Assembly: GCF_000264905.1 (NCBI RefSeq)
Contig: NW_006763132.1
Coordinates: 3,268,696-3,332,695, forward strand
Reading direction: 5' to 3'
DNA: 64,000 nt
From: Stereum hirsutum FP-91666 SS1
Lineage: Eukaryota > Basidiomycota > Agaricomycetes > Russulales > Stereaceae
Below, piece after piece: positions 11,370 through 24,077 of the stretch. Position 1 is the stretch's first letter, and every line of letters begins with the position of its first letter. Both the position numbers and the translations under genes were made by a program. A model generated the notes under the pieces. It was not told the DNA's origin. It saw only the letters and a list, made by a program, of their open reading frames with translations, and did no database searches.

Positions 11370-14300
11370 TCATCGAGATTCAAAGTCCTCCGTAAACAAC
11401 AAACGTCCTTGCAACAACTTCCCCAGGTCCGTTCGCGCATAGCTCATGCCCTTCCTTCTCAGCCCAAACAATTCCTTCAGCAGTGCCACAGGACTCTCCT
11501 CGAATAAGCAGATCTGGCGCATCTCGTCATTCCGATGCTGTGGACACACAAAACGGTCATTCTCCATTGGCATCGATGATGCCTCGCCATGAGAGACCCC
11601 AAGGAGAAGACATAAGCGGATGTAAGTCGCGTACTCGTCCAAATAAAGCTGCCCAGCCCAGACGTTGAGCTGACACCTCAGGTCAAGGGATGGGGGAGCT
11701 AATGGTTGGTCCGTGGGTAGAGGAACACAGTAGAAACTGAGATTGTCGATGGGTTCCATGGATAGAGTTACGCGGGGTGCATATAGATGGAGATGCACGG
11801 CCTTGCTTGCACGAATATGCGGGAGGAGAAGATTGACCTCGTAAGGGCTCATGGCTACTAGTAGCAGTGTTCCATCTTTCTGCATAGCAGATACCACCCA
11901 ATTGACCGGTCGGAGGTATTCTGTGAGCCGAGAACGTTCCAAATGCGTAGAAGTGGTAGTTGCGAAGTCTTGAGTGGCGAGGAGGTTACTTGACCATGGA
12001 ATGGCAGGTCGAAGAGTAGCCGTGGTAGAACGAAGCGGCTGCATAAGAGGAATAAAGTGATGAGTACCTGCTGGTACAGAGCCGTCGATGACAAATCGAC
12101 GGACTGCCTCCTGCAGCGAATGTCTCGCAGGTTGTGTCTTAGGCGGCCTTTCTACTTGACGCTCCTGCTCGACCTCTTGGGAGACCTCCCGCTCTTGCTC
12201 CTAACAACGTACAAATAAGAACCAAAACAGTCGGAAGGGAAACTTCATCACTGACCTCCTCAATACGAGCATCCAAGACAGACGATACACCGAGGAGTTC
12301 GAAACGTTCGCGGAGAGCTGGTACATCATACGCGGGGTGTCTAAGGCCAGCACTACGCTCAGATAGTCCATATAGCTGTTCCAGTGTGCGCGCCTCGGGC
12401 TGGAGCCAGGCAGCTCGGAGCGTTTGCTTGAGGGTGCTGCGCCGGGTCGATGAGTCGGAGAGTTCTGAGACCGTGCGTTTCTCGTAGTTCATGCCCTGCG
12501 CCGCCCAATGTGGCACGTTGTGCAAAATCTCGGAGCAGCTCTCCGACATCGACCAGCGCAGAACATCGAGCACCTTGATGTCTGCGCTAGGACCCAGGCT
12601 CCCCGCCTCACGGATTCGCCTGTCAACTTCAAGCGGAGCGCAAAACATCACCGACTGGCCGACTCCCAGCTTTCTCATGCGCATGCATCCTAGCAGAAGT
12701 TAGTAAAAATCATAAAAGAATGGAGAGGAGCAGGCGAACCTTGCACGAGTCGATCCTTCGTAACCTTGGGTCCTAAGGTTACAGCAGCCCGGAAGTGGAC
12801 GGGTAGCCTAAGGTCTGTACCTCTCGTATGAGCATCGTCCAGGTAGATGATACATTTGCCCAACTGTTGTCGGAACGGTGACGACATCAGTGACTCCTTC
12901 GTTCCGTCTTGTGTCAGGACAGTGATGCGATCAGACTCGTCAAAATACACTCCAGCAAGCACGTCGCTCCTCAGAGCAAGCCATTGACGAATGAGTTGTT
13001 CGTTCTTCAATTCCAGCATCTTTGGACAAATTAGCCAATGACCGTCAGAAACGAAAATGCAAGACGGACCTGGGCTCCGACATCGAGTAACACTCGAACT
13101 TCTGGCCTTTCCTCCACCAACGTCTTGAGAAACTCCCCAGCCGAACGGGACTGGCCATGATTGGAAGTGCATCGATAGCGGCTGTTCTCGGGCTGCAATA
13201 GGTACATAAGTACTTGGGCGTTGGTGCGCAGCTGGTCAAGGGGGTCATGTTGCGTAATGGAGGTCGGCAAGAGCAGACTGTTATCATTGGTACCGCTGAA
13301 TCCGGTCGTCACATTGGATTTTATTTCTGCGAGATCCCAGGCGGATGTGGACAGTTTCTCCGGGAATTCCTTCGCATGTTTGGGGAAAACAACCTGAGTT
13401 GGCGGTAAGCAGGTGACCGTAACAATTCAAGAGTGAGATACACACTCTGCTCAAAAAAAAATCTATCACGGCTTGGTTCCTCGAGAAAAGAGGAACAACA
13501 TTCTCCGAAAATTGATGCGCATCTTGAGTGTTGACACCGGTAATCTGCCGAAGTACGTCGGGAACTGTGTCTTTACTCCGTCTAACCCATCCTTCGTATT
13601 CTACCTGGGGATTGTCGAGCTTGAAGAGTAGATGGAAACACTCCCGAATATGTTCCTCTGATAGTCCACCGTAATAGTAGCTCAGACAAGTCAGGCAGAT
13701 TGCGACCTCGGGATGCCCGAACTCGGCACGTAAAGTCGGCACATCCTTCAAGGCGAGCACATTAGTTTATATCTGTGATAGATTATCTAAAAACGTACCT
13801 TTGCCCGATATGGGACGGCCAACATCGACCGGGATGGATCGAGCCCGTAGTCTACACGCCAGCGTCGTTGACCAAGGGTATAGAGCAAAATACCGTTGGA
13901 GAGGAGGCCTCGAAGAAGGAGCAGAGTCGACCACGAGCCAGTGTTGCCACACGTGGACTGAACAAGATCATACGAAGCTTTGGCAACGTTGACACTGAGA
14001 ATAAATTCTCGGGCTGCCGCGGAAAGCCTAGAGTCACCATTGAACGCGACGAGGTTGAGGGTTTCCAGACGGCCAGCGAGAATGTCGTCGGCCAGAAGAG
14101 ACACGAGTTTCTGACCAGCCTGTTCCCCCGTGATCCTAAGGGTTGGAAAGCTTTCCGCGGAACCGGCAGAAAACTCGAGTTCATGGGGAAACAAGGCCTT
14201 CAGCGTGCTCGCGTGCAGCCTGGTTCTGTCGAAAACCTGTTGTGTGGTGTTCCAACGATCCGGGCTATTCTCTAGGGATTGCTGGTGCCCATTCGTGTAG

Positions 14301-17300
14301 ACTAGTTGGTACTTCACGTGTAAAATCTCGTCGCTTTCGTCAAGAATGTCTCGGCTATGCGCTTTCAACCATGCCTCAATGCCCTGTAATCCGTCGGCGA
14401 CAGCATCAGAGACGGAGGGCGACAACAACCGCTCGACAGCCATTAGACGCAAGGAAAGTATATGCTCTGGTTGAGATACGAGGACGCCTTGAACTCTGGC
14501 GCATTCCTGGAAGAGACGGTAGATACTCTGCACGTTGTCGGTTGTCATGCGCACACCACGGGAGAAGGGGACATAGAAAATGCGACGATTTGTTAGACCC
14601 GATAGACGTTCCACGAGCAGTTGAAACATTTGCCCCGATAGCGCCTTTAGGACGACGACGCGAACCAGATTTCGGGAGTCTGCGAGAGACGCGGAGATAA
14701 ATGGAACGATGACCGATGATTTTCCTTCGCCCATGTTCAGCTGGAGGACCGTGTTTTGCTGTGAAGTCGGATTCATCATCTCACGCGCGACGGCGATCTG
14801 TACAGGTCTAGCGAGAAAATTTCCGTCGATCTGCAGGGACAGACATGAACAATCAGAGATGTTGAAAAGCAAGTTCATTGGAGTTCCCACCTGAATCAAC
14901 AGCCAGTCGAGAGGATATTCATGGATCTGTTCCTCCGTCATACAGCAGGTAACGAGCTCTTTCAAAAAATTGTCTTCCTCCTTTCGATAAGTGTACTCGA
15001 CAAGGCGTTGAGCGCGTTGATATTCGAGCATGGCGTGCGCGAATGTGGACAGGAGTCGCCTCCAATTAGAGCCCACGCTCGTCTGAATGCCGGATGCCGC
15101 TCCCAAAAGTTGTAGAAGCCTGCGACGATTAAGTCGAGGCCAAAGGCCTGCGGAAGAAAGGAGGTTCTCGGTATGGCTTGTCGGCGAGAGTATGCGAATC
15201 ATGAGGTCAGAAATATCTTGAATGCGGGACTGACACAGTTCGCGGTAAGTGATGAGCTCTTGCAGCTGGTAGGTGCGACTAGGCGTAGTTGACGAAGCAC
15301 GTTCTTCGAGATCTCTCCGACTCCTGTCAAGCTGATCCCCATAAAGTCGACGAAGCTTGCTATGTGTGTCTGATCGAAATTCCGTTAGAAGGCCAGAAAG
15401 CTCCCGAGTATCTGCTCGAACACTGCAGTGTAGATCTTCACTCGTAGGTTCCAAAGAGGCCATATTCACGAGATCGCTAAAGGTCGACTCTACGGGCCGC
15501 TTGAGAAGATCTGCCCATGTAATCCGTGAAGGAACGTTCGATGCGGTCACAGCTTCATATGTAGACGAGAATCTGATGCTGGACAGAGGCGAGGGGATTG
15601 CGCGTCCGCGAAGAATGGACTCGACGTGATTTATGTGATCTTGTAGAGCGGTATTTCGAGAACAACTCTCGAAGAGCCGACCGACCTCTGACATGATTTT
15701 GCTTGTTTGAAACCAGTCAGCATCGTCGGAATAGAAGGGTGAGCGAACAGTGGGCGACGGCCATTGGTCCATGAATCGAGTAGTTGCACCATCTGTCCGT
15801 GAACGGGTCTCCAATTCATGCGCATTGAGTCGTCGGTTGTAGAAGTTACGAGTGCTTTCATGTGTGCCTTGGGTGAGAGAGAGATTATTCGGTCTTGCCT
15901 CGAAGTCGTACGACCGAGACGCAATGATGGATCGAACTTCGTCTCGAGTAGGCCGAAATCCATCGGAGAGGTGATATGAGGGATACGTCGGCGGTGAACA
16001 GTGTCGGAACTCTGGGAGGCAAGCAAAGGCGAGCAAGATAGGGATGAGGTTTTGGAGATGTGGAGAACCGTATGACAGAGCGGATAAACTGAATATAAGT
16101 TTGAATTTCGTCGACGGGAAGTCTGCCCCAGAGGTGCGCAATCGATTGTAGAGACCGATCCACCGACTAGGCAGCGCTGGCTTGAGCCAGTCCCCGCTGA
16201 AAGTCAATGAAAGGTTGCTATCTTCGCCTGCAACTTCTCCCCAAGACTTGAGAAGATTCATGAGCTCATCAGGCTTGAAGTCTCGACGAAGTGCATTGGT
16301 CGGCCAGGTAGAGACAAGATGGGAATATTTGGCAGGTGATTCGGCCTCGACCCCTGGAATGTCTCTAGCCCGGTATACTACGTCTGCGGGAGTCGTGGGA
16401 CCGTCGACGAGGCCATAACTATGCTCCCGACGAGCGCCACGATCTAAGAGAGAGGGATCCTTGTGGACCTCCTGGATATCGTCCGGCTCGACATGATTTC
16501 CCGCCTCGGATCCCGCAAACAGCTCTTCCAACGAGTGTGCATAGCGCAGGATGTTGTTGCCATTTTCTTCGTAAGCAGCGAGCTGAGCCGAAGCAGGAAG
16601 ATGGGGAGACCAGTGAATGGTCTGCATGACACGAAGGTGAGATGGGTAGAAGCCCCTTGAAGGAGCGAGGGATCGAATCAGGTTCAGGAGATGAGCGTCT
16701 GTTTCGGACAGTCGCTGGAAGGAGAAGGATGCGGCGGAACACAGGTCTCGCAAGGCTTGCTCAGTACCGGTTTGTTGCGTCAAGGGGTCGGGGAGTGGAT
16801 AACTGCAGATCGCGTGGAGATAAACCTTGAACAGACGGCTGGTGAGATTGACATTACTGGCAAGGTAGCCAACGTCGGAGTCTATGCGATATTCATGCCA
16901 AACGATCCGACGTTGTTCGTCCGACAGACGGATGTGGACGGCAACGTGATGCTGATTCTGTGTGCGTCGACATACCACGTCTCCATGAGGGACGATTACG
17001 CAGCGAGAGCGAGGTAAGTCTGACGCAGTTGCCTCCTTGGCCCTAAGGAGCAGTTGCGTGCGAAGTCCGATCATCGTGCCCGACGACTGGTTGTCATCAA
17101 TGATCATGCCTGGCATATTCTGAGAAAGTAGGTGTCCATCTTGGTCGAACGTGAAGGAGAGTCGGAAACGGGGGAGGTCGATTGATATATCATCCGTACT
17201 TGACGAATACGAGACGGTCACGAACGTGCTGTTCTCAAGATTGCTGAGACGCCTGAAGACATCCTTGAAGCTCTTGCTATGGACGTCGACGATATAGCGT

Positions 17301-20300
17301 TTCGAGGCCATTGGGCCGCATTCCATAGTCGACCTTCCGTAGCTGGAAAAGCGGAGCTTCCAGTCCGTGATAGATGACTCCCAAGGGTGGTTGAGAGCTC
17401 GAAATTCGACGTCCCCTGAGGACAGGTTCATCCAATGGACGCAGTCCAGGGAGAAGAACCTCGGGAAATCACAAGCCAGCTTTTCGTGTGGAATTAGCTC
17501 AAATATCTCGCCGGCCTGGGATTGCGCGCGAATGGTGAGTATGCCGCCGGATGTGTTCGATTTGTTTCGAAGTGCGAAGGAGACCTTAAAGGATAACGCC
17601 GTGAAGCACTGCCTGTCTCAGAGAATGACTCTGACATACCTTGTGATCGGATATTAACCCTCGAGTCGTGAAATCCATACCAGGCATATCGGATGGCACA
17701 ATGTCTAGGACACGCTGCTCAAGGGTTTGTCGTCAACTCGAGAAGGTATATGAGAGGATAGGATGATTTCACCTGGCTAAATAACCTGATATAGAGAGGA
17801 TGCACGACAATATCGCGAGGGAGTCGATCAATGGCCTTTCCATCGATGAGAAGCAGTCCGTTTAGCATGTTGAAGTGCACAACCTGCGACCTTTGAGTGG
17901 AATCCGAAGCCGTCGAAGATGTGAGCCATCGTGAATTTGGTCCAGGCAGTCTCCGCCACCCGAAGACGCCACATCGATAGGTCTCCCATAATGAAGAGAC
18001 CGCCTTGTTGAGACCGGCGTTATTTGATCGGATAACATCATGTAAGAAAGGCTCCAGGAAGTGGGATAGTCGACGATCACGACTGAGGAGCCTGCGGAGC
18101 GGGAGAGGAGTGACGAGTGACTCAGGAGGTGTGTTTGATTGAAGAATGGCGGAGCATTCGACCAAAATTGCAACATCATGGGGATCCTGTAAGAGAGACC
18201 CGATATGAAGGGGATCGACATCATAAGTCGCCTTGCATGTTGCTGCCATCTCACAAAGGCGGATTTGAAGCTCGTGGACCTCATCGTCAGAATATGTACG
18301 CTGAAGCTTTGAGACGAGCTCGCGTATCCAAGTGTACACAACATCCCGAGCTTTCCGCAGGACAGCATATGCGGCTTGGTGCACTGACACGTCTCGAGAG
18401 GAAGTAAGTAGGCGAATCATGAGAAAGACTGCAAAGGATATGTCAAAAGTCGAAATACAACATTGAAAGGCCGAGGACATACTGATGGTTCGCTCAGAGA
18501 CACCCTCAAGCCAATTGGACTCGACGCGCGATGACAGAGACAAGGACTCCTGGGTAAGCACGATACCGAAGGCCGCCTCCTCAAGTTCGTGATGCCATAC
18601 TCTCTGGGAGCCATCGTCATCAAGAGGTCCAAGCTCCCAAATCGCCTGGGCGATGAGCGTTTGGACTTCCTCGCGGCTGAAAGAGAGTATGCCCGCTCGA
18701 AGCTCTCGTACTATGTTCAGCCATTGAAGCAGGCCGCCGCTACGTAGAGTGCCGAAGGAAATATACTCATGGACGCTCAGATCGTCCGGGCAGTCGGCTT
18801 GGCTAGCAATAACGTCATTGGAGGTATGTGTGGTCTTTGCGACGAAGTGTCGAAGGTTGTTATATGAGCTCGGGGAGGGAAGCTGTAAAACGCAATATGG
18901 AGTGAAAGTGGACGAAAAAGGAGCCTCGATCCACGATTGTTTGTTTTGATCGTAAAGTTGAAATGTCAAACCGTTATTGACGCAAACTTGGCTTTCGCAG
19001 CTGGGAAGTTTGACGGTATGATAATGTGCTTGAGTGAAAGACTTCGTGGAGGACGCAATCGTCACTCTGCCCAGGCTGTGGCTGCTGGACCACTTCGACA
19101 AGCCCTTGTTAGCCAGCCCGTGTTGCTCGACGGATTTGCTATTGGCGTCGAGCACGGCGATATCACGAATGATCCTGTACGTCTGATCCCTCCAGATTGA
19201 GAATGGACGCGGGCACTGAATCTCGAAGACGACGGTTTTCGCATCGTGACTATTGGTCGGCAAGGGCCACTCGTGGACCTCAATCTTCATATTTCTTGCC
19301 TGCTGCTCCAGACGACACCTCTTGCACCGCTTCTTTTGGTGTTTATTGTTCCCACGCCAGTCCTCGGAGTATGTGTGATCGCGCTCACTCGCCTGACTGA
19401 CGAGCGATGCATGGGTGGCATTTTGCTCGTCGAGCTCTACAATCTTCTGATCGCGGACAGCTGTGGCATGGTCCTCAATTCGTTGCTTGACGATGCGCAT
19501 TTGGGAATCTTGATTGTAGTATCGAACGGCGAAAGTGTTGTGGGAGGATCGACTGGAAAATATCGAGGGGAAGGAGTGCGCAGCAGCATGTCGTTCACGG
19601 AGGTACCGTTCGACCATAGCCGCCCGGTCAATATGCAGGGAGCGGCGGAGAAGAAGAGGTTCGAGGATGTTCGAAGAGATTTCGGGAGAATAATCGCGAA
19701 GGAGGGGAATTTGCGCGACGATTGCCTTGTCGAGAGCGACCCATAACTCCATGATAGTGAGGAGCATGATGGACTCATCTTCGGGACTGTCTCGATAAAG
19801 GGTCGTCGCTGATTGGATGTACTCGTCCAAGCACGACCCGAGGGTAGAGCAGACATCGCTATCGTGGAGGCGCTGTGTGACCCACTCCTCCAGACGCTCG
19901 TGGACGAGGGACTCAAAGTCCGCTAGAGTGATGTACCCGTCATCTCGATTCGCTCGAAGTAATCGACTGGACTGAAAAATAGAGAAGTCGGTGTGGTCTT
20001 GGATGCGTGAGGGCTCGGATGGTTCGAAGGAAGAGGTAGAGTCGAAGACAGGTGCTGCTTGTAAGACCTTCGTGAGGTACGCGCGGGAGTTTGGAAGGGA
20101 GAGTGCGATATCAGCCGCGAAATCCTTGCGGTTCGGCATCCAGGACGGCGTGCCAGCTTGTTTCGCTTGTTCCTCTGCCCATATTTCCTGGAGACGATCG
20201 TTGACCGCCTTACTCGTAGCCGTCATATCATCCATGACGAACGGGGGTGTAGCGGAACCGAGTTTGAAGGCACGCCGGCTTGTCTTCTTCAAAGCCAACG

Positions 20301-21212
20301 AGAGCGAGTCGGCGGGAAAGTCGGCAGCCAGGAAACGGCGTAGAAGTTGGGACTGGAAGAAATTCATGAAAGCCTTGTACGTGTCGCGTGCAACGACCGA
20401 AGTTTGGGTGGCAACGCGGATGACGAGCCACAAAGGGGATCTGCGCCAGGGTTTGAAGGCGTTGTTCCAAAGCACGTCGTCACCAATCCTTTTCGTGATG
20501 CGCTGGACCTGGACTTCGTCACCGAGTCCTCGAAGGATACCCATCAATAGGTGCGATATGTACCGCGGATCGGCGGTGTCACGCTCTTCAGCCACAGTGG
20601 ATCTAGCCTTCGTCGTGGTCGGCATCGCATCTAAAGGATCAAGATCCATTTCGACGAGGAATACGGCGAGGTTTTCGATAAATTTGCCGTTGGTAGCGAT
20701 GTCGAGCGGGACTTGAACAGCAGGCCCGGGATACGTACAGATGAGTTTGCCAGCAGTGGCCATCACGGCCTTGGGTTGGGGAGAGACCTCGAAAGTTTCG
20801 AAGATCATCCCTTCAGCCCTTTTGCGGACGATGAGACCGGCATTATGGGCGCGGATGTGGAACGCACGGACGTCTATCTTGTCATCAGAATTTGGGTGGC
20901 GCAGAGCAGGCGCCAACGCGACGTACCTCCATAGCCCATACTTGTCAATGCATTGGTAATCCGTTCTTTGTCGCGGAACGTTGTAAATTTTCGTAGGTGA
21001 CGGAGCATTCGAATAATGGGATTCCAGAAGAATAGTTGTTCGCCTATTAAGAAGGTCCCATAGCTTTGAGCAGCGTTCAAGATAAAATCGCACAAGTTGA
21101 CATCGTGCTTATGGTTATCTGCGTCCCCGGCATCCTTTTGGGGAAGCTGAAGCGGCATGAAAACATGCTCGAAGACTGCTTGTAGTTCTTTGTTAGAGAA
21201 TGATTCAGACAT
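11370..21212 (-). CDS. Giant DUF6606/DUF3638/DUF3645 protein with P-loop-like motif
   Basis: Ten exons (21212-20927, 20873-17773, 17714-17640, 17584-14891, 14830-13799, 13745-13446, 13393-13070, 13019-12740, 12689-12256, 12200-11370) give about 3,118 residues, normal for this fungal family. The N-terminal DUF6606-like part carries GDVRAFHIRAHNAGLIVR. A DUF3638 region near residues 2050-2240 holds LNMGEGKSSVIVP (Walker-A-like, about 2083-2095) and DESDE (about 2216-2220, Walker-B-like). A DUF3645 segment, VPYRAKDVPTLRAEFGHPE, follows near 2391. The C-terminus keeps KAVHLHLYAPRVT and RRKGMSY. Family members are often labelled ubiquitin hydrolase or OTU-like, but I see no clear protease triad. 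The motifs suggest a nucleotide-driven machine of unknown substrate. The 60-nt intron 14890-14831 is stop-free and in frame. Confidence 0.9.
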
Positions 21213-21918
21213 TGCGCTGGTTGTGGTAGGGGGGCGGGGGAAAGAAGATGAGGGGAAGACTCGAGACAGTACTTTCCAAATAGTATGTCCACGTCCCGGC
21301 ACCTAGAAGCCCACTGCCCAGGTGTATGACGGATTCACGCCGCGAGGCTGGATAGACGCCCCATCCACCACGAACATAAAACATTTTCATGTGTTGCCTC
21401 TCACGCCACACAAATACCAGGGCTACTGCTCCTCGGTCGAGCACTAAATGGAGCCTCGCCTGAAATTCCGGATACTGATGGTGTGCCAACGATGTTATGT
21501 CGTGCTGTCCACCTGGGGAGTGAATATCTGGTGCTCCACTATGCTTGTGTGTCACTTGGTTCAAGCTCTCTGCAATCGAAAAGTCTATTGCGATATAATT
21601 GGGACAGGTCAGACGCGTTGGGGCCTGCGAAATGGAGACGATAGGACGTGCTTACCACTTGTATTGCTACGTGAGATTAGACAGTCATGTCAGGAAATGC
21701 GAATACAGCCATTTTAGCATAAGAATGTCGTGTCTTGCTTCCATACCAGTCAAACATTGTAACGCATGAATCGCTCCAACAGTGGCTTTAGACCGGTTGG
21801 AGTGCACTCGATTTCAGCGAGGGATGAAGCACAATAAGTAATACACGAGAGAATGTAAGCAAACGAACCGATCGCGTCCTCCCCTCAAAATAGTTGAACC
21901 CGAATGACAAGACGCCGT
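21213..21918. other. Intergenic, no gene seen
   Basis: Promoter side of the giant gene and 3' flank of CWC2. No gene or repeat recognised. Confidence 0.5.
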
Positions 21919-23290
21919 TCACTCATCATCATCGCTCCCATACCCGCCCAAATCCAACAACGGCGGTTTGGTAGGAGCCTTTGGTTTGGACGTGGCTGCA
22001 GGCTTACTCTTCTGCCGAATCTGAGCAAGGTATCGGAGACCTTCGAGCGTATCCGACGATAAAAGCCCCTTTGGACCAGGTGGCGCTTCCGGTGGTGGCG
22101 ACTCTGCCTCCATCTCATTCAACATCTCTTCCGCCTCCTGTTCATAATCCACTCGTCTTCTCTTCCCTTGCCTCTCTCCATCGCTGCCCTCTTCATCCGC
22201 GTCCCGTTCGCTCTCCTCCAGCAGAAGTTGTCCATCAGTCGTGGCTCCTTCCTCTAGCGCTCGTACGCTCCTCATCGCGTCCACAATCTTCGGATCCATT
22301 CTAGCCCTGATTGCCTCCTGGCCCATCTCCTCTAACCTCCTCTTCTCAGCCACTTTCTGCACGGGGTTAGGGTCTTCGGTGGCCCAGCGGACATTCAGAA
22401 TCTCGTCGTTGTCGAGGGATTGACAGGCCATAGCCTCTTTGGCGAATTGCGCATGGAGCTCGGAGACGTAGGTGACGAAGGCGACAGAGCGGTACTGGAG
22501 AATTTTGACTGTAAGAATGGACATCAGCGCCGTACTCATCCTCATCCTCACACGTTGGAGTCGAAAGTTCGAGTTAGCAAAAGGAACGTACTTCGCTCGA
22601 CATCGCCCCACTCCTTAAAATGTCTCCGCACGACATCCTCGGTCTCTGTACCCACACCAGTCTCCTTGATCCGCCCCACATACAGCGTTCGGTTCTGCCT
22701 CGTGAATGTCCCGACACCACCCATGTCGTCCCTGTAGTCACTGAATTTGTCGCGCGCAAAACAATCCTTTGAAGAATCTGGTAGCGCAGTCGCAGGGTCG
22801 GGTAATGTGTGCAGGTACTCGCATTCCCAACCATAGGGACAACAGCCTCGGGCGAAGAAGATACAACAGTATTTGATGCCTGTGGTGTTAGCGCGTGTAA
22901 GACCAGCATCGCGCTTGATGGAGCACCGAGTTTGCGACTTTGTCTTGCTATAAACGCGTGGATAAAAAGATATATATTGCGTCAGATATTTTGGTCGGCC
23001 GATAGGGTCAAGAAACGAACGCACTTTGAGTAACTATCTTCCCTGTCACCACCTGCCCATTTATTGTACCATATATCTGTTGGATATGAATGTATCAGCA
23101 TCGTAGTTTAGAGGAAATAGCTAATGAGACACGCACTATACTCTTTTCCTGTCTGAGGTGCCTCTGACTTCTCGACGTCTCCAGGCTTGACTTGTTTGCG
23201 CGCTGGCTTCAACTTCTTGACTTTGGGCGTTTTCGCCACAACTGGGGCAGGAAGGTCCGCGTCTGGGTGAGCTATCATGGCTGTCTCCAT
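21919..23290 (-). CDS. CWC2: Pre-mRNA splicing factor Cwc2
   Basis: Cwc2 is the Prp19-complex (NTC) protein that contacts U6 snRNA and helps form the active spliceosome. Four exons (23290-23137, 23076-23025, 22947-22592, 22508-21919) give 383 residues. A short basic N-terminus leads to YNIWYNKWAGGDREDSYS. A CCCH-type zinc finger within the torus domain lies at residues 96-115 (KYCCIFFARGCCPYGWECEY). An RRM starts near 154 with RTLYVGRIK, and its second half is marked by AFVTYVSELHAQFAKEAM and LNVRWATEDPNP. The tail is acidic and Pro/Lys-rich, ending GYGSDDDE. An ATG at 23278, in the same frame, is an alternative start. Confidence 0.95.
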
Positions 23291-24077
23291 ATCCAGGAAT
23301 AATATGCGAATATAAGTGTGAAGACAAGAAAGTGTAGACGACACTGCGGTCTTAGCTCGCAGAGGGAGAGGTAGAGTGTCACGCGAAACGACTCCCCAAC
23401 ATTACGCATGGTGACATGCTGTGATATTCTGTGACATGTCCGTGACACGAGTGACGCTCATGTTTTAACCAGGAGGGGAGGTTCAACGTTCAACGCTGTC
23501 TAGTTGGGTTTGTATAAGTCTTTCTCCGTTGCCTCAACTAGTCACGGTGCTACATCTTTGTGATCTGATATATAGGTTCGACCAAACTTCAGCCGTGAAG
23601 TGACACAGGCCACAGTGGCACCTAGCTACCTCAGCGACTGAACACTTCCGGTCATCCCTCTATTTCCACTGTCTACTCGAATTTGCTCGATTACATGGCT
23701 TTTGTATCTCAGAAAACTCTCCGAGTCAAACCTGCTAATCATCTTATCATAATCTCTGCACAGTAACTGGGAGTCTGGGCTGCCTGTGTAAGTACTCTAT
23801 CATCAGGACTCTTAGTTCCGATTCTTTACTAAGCAGCATCTGTTATGACCTGGACACTACACAGTGCCAGTTTCTTCCAGTACCGGCCGTTCTGTCACAT
23901 GTGCAACTCGGGTCCTGACATCGGTCTTCAGCTTACTCAAGTGGATGTACGCCGAATCTACTGCGAATAAAAGCTTCTGTTCACACTCCAGTCGTTCGTA
24001 CTATCGACGGACCCCTTCTTGCACATAACGCTTTGAATTTATAACCAGACCGCTGACCCAATTCGATCTCGGCGACG
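23291..24077. promoter_or_regulatory. Divergent promoter region CWC2 / reductase 1
   Basis: A 787-bp spacer that must hold both promoters. It contains a cluster of GTGAC-type motifs (23411-23456, listed separately) and AT-rich TATA-like sites near 23965 and 24040 in front of the + strand reductase. No gene seen. Confidence 0.5.
23411..23456 (+). repeat. Five GTGAY motifs at about 10-bp spacing
   Basis: GTGACAT, GTGATAT, GTGACAT, GTGACAC and GTGACGC start at 23411, 23421, 23431, 23442 and 23451, close to one helical turn apart. It may be a transcription-factor array about 120 bp upstream of the CWC2 ATG; function is inferred. Confidence 0.5.

Noticed and set aside
12016..12054. Possible mini-intron in the last exon of the giant gene (GTACTC...TGCAG)
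   Set aside because: It would be only 29 nt, below the working size of introns here, and the frame is open through it.
19991..20716. 241-codon open frame on the + strand
   Set aside because: It lies antisense to exon 2 of the giant gene, whose minus-strand reading restores a conserved family.
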